47,680 bases of DNA from Muribaculaceae bacterium (GCA_017964485.1 JAGCRW010000019.1:1-47680); one strand, 5' to 3'; counted from the stretch's first letter, positions 1 through 8,522 are shown. Translations and numbers: made by a program. Notes: generated from the sequence alone by a model not told the origin.

Positions 1-219
1 ACGCTGACTCTCCTCTTCCTGTAGCGAACCTACACGCTGAGCGATGTAGAAGTTTACACGGTGCTCAGGCCAGTTGTTCTGCTTGATGTAGTAGGTGAGT
101 CCGTTAGGCAGCTTGCCTGTACGCACCGAAGGGTCGTTCTCGATGGGGGGCAAATCCTGCGCCATTGAGCCAAGAGCTATAAGCATCATGGCTGCAAAAA
201 AGATTTTTCTCAGTTTCAT
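1..219 (-). CDS. M16 family zinc peptidase, N-terminal fragment
   Basis: The first 73 codons of a minus-strand gene that runs off the left edge. The start reads MKLRKIFFAAMMLIALGSMAQ, a clear signal peptide ending in an A-Q type cleavage site, so the product is exported. It continues into LPNGLTYYIKQN and a stretch ending RVGSLQEEESQR, which is the usual opening of pitrilysin/insulinase-like (M16) peptidases just before the HxxEH zinc motif. The zinc motif lies outside the window, so activity cannot be judged. By family knowledge these are periplasmic or outer-membrane-associated proteases. A possible -7 element (CAAAAGTA on the plus strand, 289-296) lies upstream. Confidence 0.8.
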   Translation of the reverse strand, partial: MKLRKIFFAAMMLIALGSMAQDLPPIENDPSVRTGKLPNGLTYYIKQNNWPEHRVNFYIAQRVGSLQEEESQR

Positions 220-358
220 ACTTGAAAACATTAAATTTTAAAAGGTATATAAATAGAATTTTATTGTTAATGACATTAATTAAACCTACAAAAGTAGTTA
301 TTAATTGAGAAATAATGCCGTTTTGTATTATTATTAATTGTTAATTCGTTGATTTTAC

Positions 359-1495
359 TTAATTTTTGTCTTCATTTTGTGTGTCAAGAAGGCGTTTCAT
401 CAACTCAATGTCGCCCTCAACCTCGCCTTGCATGAGATAACTGTCGCGGCGTGCGACAACCTCGTTGTAGAGCCGCTCAGCCTCTGCGCGATTACCATCA
501 AAGAGCAGAGCTTTTGCCATAAGCACACGTTGCTTTGACGACATCACTGGAGCGTACTTAGTGATGTATTTCATCAACAGATTGTCGTTAATAGTCTTTT
601 GCGCAACATCTTTGTCGTCAGTGACAAGGCTTGTGAACATCAATTCGCATCCTGCCTCTAACCGATACAAAGGAAGCAACTCTTTTCTGTGACTATTTAA
701 CAACTCCTTGAATTGCTCATGGGCAAGTTCAATATTTCCCTTGTCGAGTTCACGAGAAATTCTCACCAGTCCCACATTTGCCTGCAATGGGTCGCTGAAA
801 TTAACATCTCCTCCCAGGTCAAAAAGCTCATCGGGCATCATCGATAGACGCATGCCGTTTTGCAGTTTCTCATTGACAACCAACTGAACGCCAAATGCCT
901 TAACGGCCTGCTTGTCGCGCTTGAGATATAGAATATTATAACCATCATTGGCAACACCGCCCAGTTTCATGGGGATGCCGTTAAGAAGGGCAAAAACGAA
1001 ACCTATCGCCATTGTTGCTGCGAAGAAATAGCGCAGCGCCATAGGCATTCCACCACAGTATTTCAACAATAGCAACGACACTATGGCACATAACAAGTTA
1101 ACAAGCGCTCCGCCAGCATTATAAAGTGCTGTAGGAATCTTGTCAAGAGGCACATTCTCGGGTGGCGACATCAGGCATTGACCGCCAGTGCCGGCCAGAT
1201 TGAAACGCTTGAAACGCAATTTGCCATCCTTGTCTTTGAGGAGTGTAATCGAACCTATGCGGAACGACACAAAACTATATCCGCTCAGCAGTCCGCACAC
1301 AAGGTGCCCAGCCTCGTGAAGGATAATCTGCAGGTAAGCGGCAAGTGCCACAGCAACAAAGAGCACTATGACATCAACAATAGGGTTAACAACGTTGCTA
1401 CTCGACGAGCCACTACTCTTGCCAAGCGCTACTATTGCTAATCCTATGGCTGCACCCACAGCCAGCGACAACACAATTGTAAAAGATTTCTTCAT
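359..1495 (-). CDS. M50-type (site-2 protease-like) membrane metallopeptidase
   Basis: A 378-residue membrane protein. The zinc-binding motif HEAGH is at residues 60-64 inside a hydrophobic segment. A second M50-like motif, LLNGIPMKLGGVANDGYN (around residues 170-187), supplies the distal N/P and the acidic ligand D184 followed by G185. Two or more further hydrophobic helices (about 120-150 and 150-175) surround them. The C-terminal half (about 195-378) is soluble and helical, with TPR-like character. M50 enzymes cut substrates within or next to the membrane and often release transcription regulators. It is the last gene of an operon behind an ECF sigma factor and a multi-pass membrane protein, with only 3 bp separating it from the latter. 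A role in releasing the sigma factor is inferred from this context. Confidence 0.75.
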   Translation of the reverse strand: MKKSFTIVLSLAVGAAIGLAIVALGKSSGSSSSNVVNPIVDVIVLFVAVALAAYLQIILHEAGHLVCGLLSGYSFVSFRIGSITLLKDKDGKLRFKRFNLAGTGGQCLMSPPENVPLDKIPTALYNAGGALVNLLCAIVSLLLLKYCGGMPMALRYFFAATMAIGFVFALLNGIPMKLGGVANDGYNILYLKRDKQAVKAFGVQLVVNEKLQNGMRLSMMPDELFDLGGDVNFSDPLQANVGLVRISRELDKGNIELAHEQFKELLNSHRKELLPLYRLEAGCELMFTSLVTDDKDVAQKTINDNLLMKYITKYAPVMSSKQRVLMAKALLFDGNRAEAERLYNEVVARRDSYLMQGEVEGDIELMKRLLDTQNEDKN

Positions 1496-1498
1496 AGC

Positions 1499-2101
1499 CT
1501 AGTCCTCCTTAGTGATCTGGTTTATTTGTTCAATAATCTGGTTATTGGTATTCTGCATCTTGCGGAATATGTATAATGCGAAAATGAGTCCGACAATTAT
1601 GCCTATCACTGCGCCTCCTATCACAATGTATGACATAGCCACATCACCAGCGGCTTTTGAGGCCATAATCAGTTCGGCGCAGAACCACACAAACCATATC
1701 AGCAAAATAATAAGTCCTATAATAAACCACTGAGTGCGTTGTTTTTTCATCTTTGCCAAGCGCTGACTTGTCTCCACCAAGTCTCCGCTCAGCAGCTGAC
1801 TCTTAGGGATGCGGTTGATAATAAGGTCGCCAATTACGTCGGCAACCATTCCCACGGCAAGAAAGGCAAAAAGCCACCATGAGAGCCCTAATTTGGCATG
1901 GTAAGGAGCAAACAACAGCAGGAAGATTGGCACTATGATAATCTCTCCCCATACATAATTCTTTATCCATGACATCTTGCCGCCCATGCTGTTGCGCACC
2001 AGTTGCTCATTGATAATCTGCTGCTTATCGAGGCGGCTCTTGAAGATGCTCATTTGCTCTCGCATCTGCTCAAGCTCAGTAATGTTATTATCAGCTTCCA
2101 T
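1499..2101 (-). CDS. Hypothetical multi-pass membrane protein between sigma factor and M50 protease
   Basis: A 200-residue protein I do not recognise as a named family. The first 45 or so residues are polar and probably cytosolic (MEADNNITELEQMREQM onward, with coiled-coil character). Then come about four hydrophobic helices: two around residues 50-95, one near 122-148 (FIIGLIILLIWFVWFCAEL) and one near 155-180. The tail is short and charged. The gene begins 12 bp after the sigma-factor stop and ends 3 bp before the M50 gene, so the three are almost certainly co-transcribed. A soluble N-terminus on a membrane anchor is what a membrane anti-sigma factor would look like, but I see no zinc-binding ZAS motif, so that role is only inferred from context. 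Confidence 0.6.
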   Translation of the reverse strand: MEADNNITELEQMREQMSIFKSRLDKQQIINEQLVRNSMGGKMSWIKNYVWGEIIIVPIFLLLFAPYHAKLGLSWWLFAFLAVGMVADVIGDLIINRIPKSQLLSGDLVETSQRLAKMKKQRTQWFIIGLIILLIWFVWFCAELIMASKAAGDVAMSYIVIGGAVIGIIVGLIFALYIFRKMQNTNNQIIEQINQITKED

Positions 2102-2113
2102 ATCTTATCGTTT

Positions 2114-2596
2114 TTAGTTGTCATTCATTTGTTTCAATTGCTCGCGTATTCTCACCAGGCGCACACCCACCGCTTTGGTTGTAATGCCCACAATGGCAGC
2201 TATGTCGTCATAGCTCATATTCTCCAGCCACAGCAGCACAATGGCGCGGTCAAAGGGCTGGAGACGGCTAATGCGCTGGTGCAGCAGCTTTACCTGGCGG
2301 TTATCGGCAGTGTTTTCGTCATAGAAATCGCGGTCGATGGTCAGCGGCACAGTATCAACTCGCCTTTTCTTCTTACGATCGCTAGTGATGCAGGTGTTGA
2401 GGGCAATGCGCCACACCCAGGTGCCTATGCCACTGCGACCCTCAAACTTGTCAAGACCATTCCACAAGTTGATGAGCGTCTCCTGAAACAGGTCCTCCAC
2501 TTCATCATGCTCTTGCGAGAACATGTAGCAAACCGAGTAAATAGTACTCTTGTGCTCCTGAAGCAGCTGCCTGAAATTGGATTCGGTTTTCTCCAT
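2114..2596 (-). CDS. ECF-type RNA polymerase sigma factor
   Basis: A 160-residue sigma-70 family protein. Region 2 covers about residues 10-80, with DLFQETLINLWNGLDKFEG and the following GTWVWRIALNTC stretch that is typical of ECF sigma factors. Region 4 (about 105-155) holds a helix-turn-helix: FDRAIVLLWLENMSYDDIA, then IVGITTKAVGVRLVRIREQL. Length and domain order match the ECF group, with no region 1 or 3. It is the first gene of a three-gene operon with a membrane protein and an M50 protease. A perfect 8-bp inverted repeat lies 17 bp upstream of the start and could be an operator or an mRNA hairpin. Confidence 0.9.
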   Translation of the reverse strand: MEKTESNFRQLLQEHKSTIYSVCYMFSQEHDEVEDLFQETLINLWNGLDKFEGRSGIGTWVWRIALNTCITSDRKKKRRVDTVPLTIDRDFYDENTADNRQVKLLHQRISRLQPFDRAIVLLWLENMSYDDIAAIVGITTKAVGVRLVRIREQLKQMNDN

Positions 2597-2612
2597 TTTC
2601 TTTTATGTTACA

Positions 2613-2634
2613 CTTATTAGACGCCACTAATAAG
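2613..2634. promoter_or_regulatory. Perfect inverted repeat upstream of the sigma-factor gene
   Basis: CTTATTAG (2613-2620), 6-nt spacer, CTAATAAG (2627-2634). It lies 17 bp before the ATG of the minus-strand sigma gene. It may be an operator or a 5'-UTR hairpin. No T-tract follows it, so a terminator is unlikely. Confidence 0.4.
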
Positions 2635-2702
2635 GTAAAAACTACAATAAAAACTATTTTTTTCTCTATTTTTATAGAAAAACGCAGTCTTCACGGCCTT
2701 TA

Positions 2703-2735
2703 TTTTTTGTGTTAACCGAAAAATCTGTATCTTTG
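2703..2735 (+). promoter_or_regulatory. Predicted Bacteroidetes promoter for the L,D-transpeptidase operon
   Basis: A T-run ending in TTTTTTG (2703-2709) and a perfect -7 element TATCTTTG (2728-2735), separated by 18 nt. The predicted start of transcription is near 2742, leaving a short leader before the ATG at 2770. Confidence 0.55.
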
Positions 2736-2769
2736 TAAGCTTGAAATTAATTAAAAAACCAAATAAAAG

Positions 2770-3396
2770 ATGAAGAAATTATTGACATTATTGGTTCTTA
2801 TCGGCTTGGCATGGGGTGCTAACGCACAGATTGTTGACGCCGAACTTGCCACCAAGCCCGCCGACAAGACAGTGTTTTACCAAACGCCACAAATCGATAA
2901 AAAGAACACTTTTATCGTAGTTTCCAAGACCGAACTGCGCCTCTATGTTTATGGCGTTGTTGGTAAAGATACCGTGCTCATGGCGAAGTTCCCCGCTTGC
3001 CTTAGCCGCAACAAGGGACAGAAACAGCGCAAGGGTGACAACAAGACTCCTGAGTGCAAGCAGAGCAAGCCTTTTCACATCCAGGCAATTCGCAACGCCT
3101 CGGCATGGACTCACAACTTCCATGACGGTCGTGGAAACATCAAGGCCTATGGTGCTTGGTTCCTGAGCCTTTACACCCCTGGTCACACGGGCATAGGCAT
3201 CCACGGCAGCACCAACAATGAGAGTAGCGTGCCTGGCCGCCACAGTGAGGGCTGCATCAGGCTTCGAGATCCCGACATCATCATCCTCAAGGAGAGATAT
3301 GCCTACCTCAACATGCCTGTAATCATAAAGAGTGAGACCGAAGGCACATGGCCCTGGGAGCTCAAAGCCCACGCTAAGGCCGTGCCTGTTCAGTAG
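2770..3396 (+). CDS. Periplasmic L,D-transpeptidase (YkuD fold)
   Basis: A 208-residue exported protein with signal peptide MKKLLTLLVLIGLAWGANAQ. The YkuD-type catalytic signature is present: H145 in GIGIHGSTNN and the nucleophile C162 in SEGCIRLRDPDI. The domain starts with FIVVSKTELRLYVY (about residue 48), the usual first strand of the fold. L,D-transpeptidases form 3-3 crosslinks in peptidoglycan or attach proteins to it; which of these applies is not visible here. It is the first gene of a cluster with an SH3b protein and a second, lipid-anchored L,D-transpeptidase that is clearly a paralogue. A GCGC-TTC-GCGC mini-hairpin overlaps the stop codon. Confidence 0.9.
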   Translation: MKKLLTLLVLIGLAWGANAQIVDAELATKPADKTVFYQTPQIDKKNTFIVVSKTELRLYVYGVVGKDTVLMAKFPACLSRNKGQKQRKGDNKTPECKQSKPFHIQAIRNASAWTHNFHDGRGNIKAYGAWFLSLYTPGHTGIGIHGSTNNESSVPGRHSEGCIRLRDPDIIILKERYAYLNMPVIIKSETEGTWPWELKAHAKAVPVQ

Positions 3397-3440
3397 CGCT
3401 TCGCGCCTATATAAAATATTATCAATTAAAAAACTAAAAT

Positions 3441-3965
3441 ATGAAAACAAAACTCTCAAGACTCATTATGCTGGCGCTGATGGCGCTGGTATCGATAGGT
3501 GCTTCTGCTCAATATGTAGTATGCACAGGTAATAATGTTAGGCTGCGCTATGGCCCCTCGACCAATGCTCAAATGCTCAAAAACAGCAAGGGACAGCCAG
3601 TGTATATTCAGAAAGGTCAGTCATTAAACTACTTGGGCAACGACGGCCGCGACTTCTATAATGTTGAGTACAACGGCAAGAGCCTGTTTATCTCAAAAGA
3701 CTTTTCTCGACTGGTCAACAACGATGATAATCGTCGATATACCGTCGACAAAAACACACGCTACGTGGTGGTTAATGGCAACAACGTGAGATTGCGCTAT
3801 GGGCCATCGACCAATGCCAACATCTACCGCGACAAGCGTGGAGCGCCCATTTTCCCTACCAAAGGATGTATGCTAATCTACGCAGGGCAAACAGGCGACT
3901 GGTACAAAGCATATTATGATGGCCGCATTTTTTATATCAGCAAAAAACATTGCTACCTAAAGTGA
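3441..3965 (+). CDS. Exported protein with two SH3b-like repeats
   Basis: A 174-residue protein with signal peptide MKTKLSRLIMLALMALVSIGASAQ. It consists of two copies of a bacterial SH3-like domain: about residues 25-90 and 107-174. Each begins YVV followed by GNNVRLRYGPSTNA and ends with a FISK or YISK strand. Such domains commonly bind peptidoglycan peptides. There is no catalytic domain, so it probably acts as a wall-binding partner. It sits between two L,D-transpeptidase genes, 44 bp after the first and 1 bp before the second, which suggests a joint wall-remodelling role (inference). Confidence 0.85.
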   Translation: MKTKLSRLIMLALMALVSIGASAQYVVCTGNNVRLRYGPSTNAQMLKNSKGQPVYIQKGQSLNYLGNDGRDFYNVEYNGKSLFISKDFSRLVNNDDNRRYTVDKNTRYVVVNGNNVRLRYGPSTNANIYRDKRGAPIFPTKGCMLIYAGQTGDWYKAYYDGRIFYISKKHCYLK

Positions 3966-3966
3966 T

Positions 3967-4584
3967 ATGAAAAATATACTCACTTTTACAATCATACTTC
4001 TCACATTAACTTGCGTCACAGCTTGTGGCGACAAGAAGAAAGATGACGAAAAATCATCGCCTAAGAAAGAGAAGAAAGAAGAATATAAGAACATCTACAA
4101 GGGCGACTACGACAAGAGCAAAACGTTCATAGTCATCTCAAAGAAGGACTTATTGCTAACCGTATATGCTCCTGTCGAGGGCGACACTGTGCCTGTGGCG
4201 CAGTTTCCTGTGTGTCTGAGTCTCAACAAAGGCCAGAAGGAGAAAGAGGGCGACATGAAGACGCCTGAGAGCGAACCCGGCGAACCCTTCATCATTGATG
4301 CCATAAAACCCGCAAGCGACTGGACGCACGACTTTGGCGACGGACGAGGAGCGATACTCGCCTACGGTGACTGGTTCCTGCGCCTTAAGACTCCTGGCCA
4401 CAACGGCATAGGCATCCACGGCAGCACCAACAATGACGAGTCGGTGCCTGGCCGCGCCAGCGAAGGCTGCATCCGTCTCCACGACTCCGACATAATCACG
4501 CTCAAAGAGCAATTTGCCCGAGTAGGTATGCCAGTAATCATCAAGCAAGAAGAGCAAGGGCTGAAACCCTTTGAGAAAAAGTAA
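3967..4584 (+). CDS. Lipoprotein L,D-transpeptidase (YkuD fold)
   Basis: A 205-residue paralogue of the gene at 2770. The N-terminus MKNILTFTIILLTLTCVTAC is a lipoprotein signal with the lipidated cysteine probably C20. It is followed by a highly charged lysine/glutamate linker (residues 22-45) and then the YkuD domain from about residue 52. The catalytic residues are H151 in GIGIHGSTNND and C168 in SEGCIRLHDSDI. It is therefore membrane-tethered where its neighbour is free or only signal-cleaved. The start is 1 bp after the SH3b gene, so translation is likely coupled. Downstream, 47 bp separate it from the prolyl oligopeptidase gene. Confidence 0.9.
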   Translation: MKNILTFTIILLTLTCVTACGDKKKDDEKSSPKKEKKEEYKNIYKGDYDKSKTFIVISKKDLLLTVYAPVEGDTVPVAQFPVCLSLNKGQKEKEGDMKTPESEPGEPFIIDAIKPASDWTHDFGDGRGAILAYGDWFLRLKTPGHNGIGIHGSTNNDESVPGRASEGCIRLHDSDIITLKEQFARVGMPVIIKQEEQGLKPFEKK

Positions 4585-4631
4585 ACTATTAAATCTAGAG
4601 CATTGAAATAAAACAAAAAAATAACAACCAT

Positions 4632-6737
4632 ATGAAGAAATACATTATTATGTGCGCAGCACTCACTATTGCTGGCTCGGCAGTAGCACAGCAAAAAATC
4701 AATTACCCAAAGGCCAAAACCGTCGATGTCACCGACGACTACTTTGGCACTAAAGTCGCCGATCCTTACCGTTGGCTCGAGGACGACAACAGCGCTGAGA
4801 CTGTCGAGTGGGTGAAGGCCGAGAACGAAATAACTCTAGCCTATCTCAAGAAAATTCCTTTCCGCGACAAGGTGAAGAAACGTCTTACCGAACTCGCCAA
4901 CTTCCCCAAGATGGGCACTCCTTTCTATGTGAAGGATAAAATCTATTATTTCAAGAACGACGGTTTGCAGAACCAGAGCGTCCTCTATGTCAAAGACAAG
5001 CTCGACGGAGAGGAGCGTTTGGTCTTCGACCCCAACACGCTGAGCAACGACGGCACCGTGGCACTCCAGAGCCTCAACTTCTCGAAGGACGGACGTTATG
5101 CCGCCTACACCATCACCCGTAACGGCAGCGACTGGAACGAGATTATCGTCCACGATCTCAAGACCGACAAGATGCTCGACGAACATATTATCTGGGCGAA
5201 GTTCACCGACGCGCAGTGGCTAGGCGACGGCTTTTTCTACAGCGCCTACGACAAGCCCGAAGATGCCAAGTCGTCTAAGAACGAGTGGCACAAGGTGATG
5301 TACCACAAACTTGGCACACCCCAAGACGATGATTACCTTGAGTTCCGCAGCTACGACAACCCGCTTCTTTTCCATCAGGTGGGTGTTGATGAGGAAGAGC
5401 GTTACATCTTCATACTCCAAAGCGCTGGCGAAGGCAATGCGCTCTACGTCAAAGACCTTAAGAGCCTTAATCCACATTATGTGAAGGTTGCCGAGGACGG
5501 CGAGTATGCCTTCGGACCCATCGGCGTTGACAACGGCAAGATTTATGTGATGACCAACCAAAACGCACCTTGCTATAAGGTGCTTGCCTATGATGCCGAG
5601 AACCTCGGTCCCAAGAACTTCACCGAGTTCATCCCCGAGAAGAAATGGGTGCTTAGCGGCATTCAGATGTCAGACCACAAGTTCATCGTAACTTACGACC
5701 GCGATGCCAGCACTCATGCCTACCTATATGACAAAAACGGCAAGGAACTGCAAGAGATTAAACTCCCCACACTTGGTTCTGTAGGCTTCAGCAGCAAAAA
5801 CAAGCGCAAAGAGGTGTTCTACACTTTCACTTCCTACACCTTCCCAAGCACTATCTACAGCTATAACGCCGAGACCAACGAGTCAACACCTTTCTTTGAG
5901 CCAAAGATTGCCCTCAATCCTGAGGATTACGTCACCGAGCAGGTATTCTACCCCAGCAAGGACGGCACTAAGATCCCTATGTTCCTCATCTACAAGAAGG
6001 GCATGAAGAAGGACGGCAAGCGACCAGTATTCCTTTATGGCTATGGTGGCTTCAACGTGTCTATGAATCCTGGTTTCAGTTATGCGCGCACACCATTCGC
6101 CATGATTGACAAAGGCGGTATATGCGCCTACGCCAACCTGCGTGGCGGTGGCGAGTATGGCGAAGAGTGGCACAAGGCTGGCACCAAGATGCAAAAGCAG
6201 AACGTCTTTGACGATTTCATTGCTGCTGCCGAATGGCTCATCGACCAAGGCTACACCCAAAAGGGCAAAATCGCCTGCAATGGCGGCAGCAACGGTGGCC
6301 TCCTCGTTGGTGCTGTAGTTAACCAGCGTCCCGACCTGTGGGGTGCAGCAGTGCCTCAAGTGGGTGTCATGGACATGCTCCGTTACCACCTCTTTACCAT
6401 CGGTTGGAACTGGGCTCCCGACTATGGCCGCAGCGACGATAGCAAGGAGATGTTTGAGTACCTCAAGAACTACTCTCCTCTTCACACCATCAAGAACGAC
6501 GGCACGCCCTATCCTCCCATCATGGTCACTACCAGCGACCACGACGACCGTGTAGTGCCTGCCCACTCGTTCAAGTATGCCGCACAACTCCAGGCCAGCA
6601 ACACCGGCAACGCCGTTAAGCTTATCCGCATCGACGTCAACGCCGGCCATGGCCACGGCAAACCTATGAGCAAGGTAATTGAGGAGTATACCGACATCCA
6701 GTCGTTTATCATGTATAACCTCGGAGTTAAGCCCTAA
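4632..6737 (+). CDS. Prolyl oligopeptidase family serine protease (S9A)
   Basis: A 701-residue exported enzyme that cuts short peptides after proline. Signal peptide [20 protein letters not shown], then the conserved start [27 protein letters not shown]. The N-terminal beta-propeller runs to about residue 430 and the alpha/beta hydrolase domain follows. The catalytic Ser is residue 553 in [10 protein letters not shown], the catalytic Asp lies in DHDDRVVP (about 636-643), and the catalytic His is residue 673 in NAGHGHGKP. These positions and the total length fit the classic prolyl oligopeptidase almost exactly. The signal peptide makes it periplasmic, unlike cytosolic relatives in animals. It may belong to the preceding wall-enzyme operon. 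Confidence 0.93.
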   Translation: MKKYIIMCAALTIAGSAVAQQKINYPKAKTVDVTDDYFGTKVADPYRWLEDDNSAETVEWVKAENEITLAYLKKIPFRDKVKKRLTELANFPKMGTPFYVKDKIYYFKNDGLQNQSVLYVKDKLDGEERLVFDPNTLSNDGTVALQSLNFSKDGRYAAYTITRNGSDWNEIIVHDLKTDKMLDEHIIWAKFTDAQWLGDGFFYSAYDKPEDAKSSKNEWHKVMYHKLGTPQDDDYLEFRSYDNPLLFHQVGVDEEERYIFILQSAGEGNALYVKDLKSLNPHYVKVAEDGEYAFGPIGVDNGKIYVMTNQNAPCYKVLAYDAENLGPKNFTEFIPEKKWVLSGIQMSDHKFIVTYDRDASTHAYLYDKNGKELQEIKLPTLGSVGFSSKNKRKEVFYTFTSYTFPSTIYSYNAETNESTPFFEPKIALNPEDYVTEQVFYPSKDGTKIPMFLIYKKGMKKDGKRPVFLYGYGGFNVSMNPGFSYARTPFAMIDKGGICAYANLRGGGEYGEEWHKAGTKMQKQNVFDDFIAAAEWLIDQGYTQKGKIACNGGSNGGLLVGAVVNQRPDLWGAAVPQVGVMDMLRYHLFTIGWNWAPDYGRSDDSKEMFEYLKNYSPLHTIKNDGTPYPPIMVTTSDHDDRVVPAHSFKYAAQLQASNTGNAVKLIRIDVNAGHGHGKPMSKVIEEYTDIQSFIMYNLGVKP

Positions 6738-6829
6738 GCGCCTTTGGCGCAGGGATTGGAAAACGTGATCGTGAATGGCATAATAACGAGGCAATCACGT
6801 TCACGATCCACGTTCACAATCACGAAAAT
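6738..6829. repeat. Intergenic hairpins: GCGCC-TTT-GGCGC and diverged inverted repeats
   Basis: A mini-hairpin GCGCC-TTT-GGCGC (6738-6750) sits directly after the stop codon of the peptidase gene. It is followed by AACGTGATCGTGAA (from about 6762) and several partial copies of its complement (TCACGTTCACGATC, then CACGTTCACAATCACG), up to the LolD-like start codon. The repeats are imperfect and there is no T-tract, so this is probably a dispersed REP-like element, not a terminator. Confidence 0.45.
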
Positions 6830-7492
6830 ATGATTCAAGCACTCAATATAACAAAACGCTATGGTGACCTTGAGGTCCTGAAAGGGGTCTCGGTCACCAT
6901 CAACGACGGCGAGATTGTCGCCATCGTGGGACCTAGCGGCGCGGGTAAGACCACGTTGCTGCAGATCATTGGCACACTTGATGCGCCACAGGGCGGACAG
7001 GTGCTGTATGACGGCAGCGACATGCTGAAACTCAAGCAACGCGAACTAGCACACTTCCGCAACCGCAACATCGGTTTCGTGTTCCAGTTTCACCAGCTGC
7101 TACCAGAGTTCACCACACTCGAGAATGTCGCTATCCCTGCCCTTATAGGCGGCGATAAAAAGAGTGATGCCTATGAGCGAGCACGCAAGCTACTCGACCA
7201 CCTGGGCCTTGGTGGCCGACTTGAGCATAAGCCTGCACAACTTAGCGGTGGCGAGCGTCAGCGGGCTGCCGTTGCACGCGCACTTATCAATAACCCTAAG
7301 GTGATTCTCGCCGATGAGCCATCGGGATCGCTTGACTCGCAGAACAAGCAGGAGCTGCACCAGCTCTTCTTCGACCTTCGCAAGGAGTTTAACCACACCT
7401 TTGTCATCGTCACTCACGATGAAGGCCTCGCAGGAAACACCAACGTGGACCGAGTGCTCCACATGCGCGACGGTTTAATAATCAATGCATAA
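6830..7492 (+). CDS. lolD: ABC transporter ATP-binding protein, LolD-like
   Basis: A 220-residue cytosolic ATPase of the LolD/MacB group. Visible motifs: Walker [10 protein letters not shown] (about residues 34-42), Q-loop in [13 protein letters not shown], signature [15 protein letters not shown], Walker [10 protein letters not shown] and H-loop VTHD. LolD works with LolC/LolE permeases to extract lipoproteins from the inner membrane for transport to the outer membrane. No permease gene is adjacent, so it is an orphan ATPase here, as often seen for lolD in Bacteroidetes. The gene symbol rests on similarity to this subgroup; a MacB-type or FtsE-type partner cannot be excluded. Confidence 0.8.
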   Translation: MIQALNITKRYGDLEVLKGVSVTINDGEIVAIVGPSGAGKTTLLQIIGTLDAPQGGQVLYDGSDMLKLKQRELAHFRNRNIGFVFQFHQLLPEFTTLENVAIPALIGGDKKSDAYERARKLLDHLGLGGRLEHKPAQLSGGERQRAAVARALINNPKVILADEPSGSLDSQNKQELHQLFFDLRKEFNHTFVIVTHDEGLAGNTNVDRVLHMRDGLIINA

Positions 7493-7615
7493 TTCATAAT
7501 GCACAATGCAGATTCTTGCCGGCTACGCCGGAAATTAGTGAGCCTGTGGCTCTAAAATTATTATAAATTAAAATTTTAGCGCGAAGCGCTCCAATTTCCA
7601 CTCCGACAGGAGTGG
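7493..7615. repeat. Cluster of four short perfect hairpins (REP-like)
   Basis: The gap between lolD and the next gene holds four perfect mini-hairpins: CCGGC-TAC-GCCGG (7519-7531), GAGCC-TGT-GGCTC (7540-7552), AGCGC-GAA-GCGCT (7578-7590) and CCACTCC-GACA-GGAGTGG (7598-7615). They are preceded by degenerate AATGCATAATTCATAATGCA-type repeats. The AGCGC unit is the same family as the hairpin at 3396-3406. Confidence 0.65.
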
Positions 7616-7630
7616 CAAAACAAGTTACTT

Positions 7631-8314
7631 ATGCGTAATCTACTCTACTTAATCTTAGCCATCTTTGCGCTCTCAGCTTGCGACCGCAACCATGACGGGA
7701 AGCTTGACGAGACTTTTGAGACGCAGGTTGTTGACATCGTCACCTACACGGGTCTTGATCAAGACAACCACGCCACCTTCCGCCTTGACGGACGTGACGA
7801 CGACCCATCGGTCACTCTCTTCTCTAACGCGGGAGCGCCAAACAAGGTTAAGGAAAACGAACGCTTGCTCCTCACCTACTCGATCAATCACCGCGCCAGC
7901 GATAACTCCTATTGGAATATCGACGCCATTGGTTTCTCACGCATCATCAACGACTCTCTGCGTGTCAACGCCAATCCTCTTGACACTTATCAAATGCGAC
8001 CAATACGCCTCATCAGCGCATGGCGCACAGGAGAGTATATCAACCTCTATGGTCAGGCCGAAGCGACATCAAAAAGCCGATTGCTCTACATGATGATTGA
8101 CAGCGAGACAAAGTACAACGAGACCGTTGACGCCTACCTCGTTCACGACCTCCTCAACACACCTAGCGACAGCATTTTCCAATGGCGCGACTTCTACATG
8201 TCGGTAAACGTTGCCGCCCTGAAAAGCCCCAACGCCCCCTGCCACACCCTTCGCCTTTACCTCAACGACCTCAACAACCAAAAAATCACTTACCGTGACT
8301 TCCACATAAAGTAG
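7631..8314 (+). CDS. NigD-like lipoprotein
   Basis: A 227-residue probable lipoprotein. The N-terminus MRNLLYLILAIFALSACD has a lipobox with C17 as the lipidated residue. After it comes a small beta domain (about 35-100: FRLDGRDDDPSVTLF and NERLLLTYSINHR) and a second beta-sandwich domain to the C-terminus (DAYLVHDLLN; HTLRLYLNDLN). This two-domain order matches the NigD-like family, first seen next to a Bacteroides bacteriocin gene and mostly of unknown function. No bacteriocin gene is visible beside it. The assignment rests on pattern recognition and is moderately certain. Confidence 0.6.
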   Translation: MRNLLYLILAIFALSACDRNHDGKLDETFETQVVDIVTYTGLDQDNHATFRLDGRDDDPSVTLFSNAGAPNKVKENERLLLTYSINHRASDNSYWNIDAIGFSRIINDSLRVNANPLDTYQMRPIRLISAWRTGEYINLYGQAEATSKSRLLYMMIDSETKYNETVDAYLVHDLLNTPSDSIFQWRDFYMSVNVAALKSPNAPCHTLRLYLNDLNNQKITYRDFHIK

Positions 8315-8377
8315 AATTCCCCGCCCTTAGTTGTCAATGCGAGACGACAATCCGCATCAACAACAATCACAGATAAA

Positions 8378-8412
8378 GTGCTATATCGGTAAAAAAATCG
8401 CCGATTTAGCAC
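8378..8412. terminator. Hairpin after the NigD-like gene, possible terminator
   Basis: GTGCTATATCGG (8378-8389) pairs with CCGATTTAGCAC (8401-8412), with one T-T mismatch and an 11-nt A-rich loop. The flank is AT-rich but has no long T-run. It lies about 65 bp after the upstream stop codon and 70 bp before the next promoter. Confidence 0.5.
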
Positions 8413-8484
8413 TTGATTATTGAATTATTTTCCCACACAAATTGCCTTTAATTGACCGCAAATTGTCAATTAATGGCATTTTTT

Positions 8485-8516
8485 TTGGAAAGATGGCATC
8501 TTTTTTTGTAATTTTG
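8485..8516 (+). promoter_or_regulatory. Predicted strong promoter of the RNA leader / restriction cassette
   Basis: A T-tract ending TTG (8485-8487), 21 nt, then a perfect -7 element TAATTTTG (8509-8516) followed by CA. This fits the Bacteroidetes consensus TTTG-N19-21-TAnnTTTG. The predicted transcript starts near 8522, about 310 nt ahead of the first large coding region. Confidence 0.7.
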
Positions 8517-8522
8517 CACTTG

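Noticed and set aside
5883-6794. A 303-codon minus-strand open frame within the prolyl oligopeptidase
   Set aside because: It overlaps the catalytic domain of a certain gene and its translation is valine/alanine-rich and featureless.
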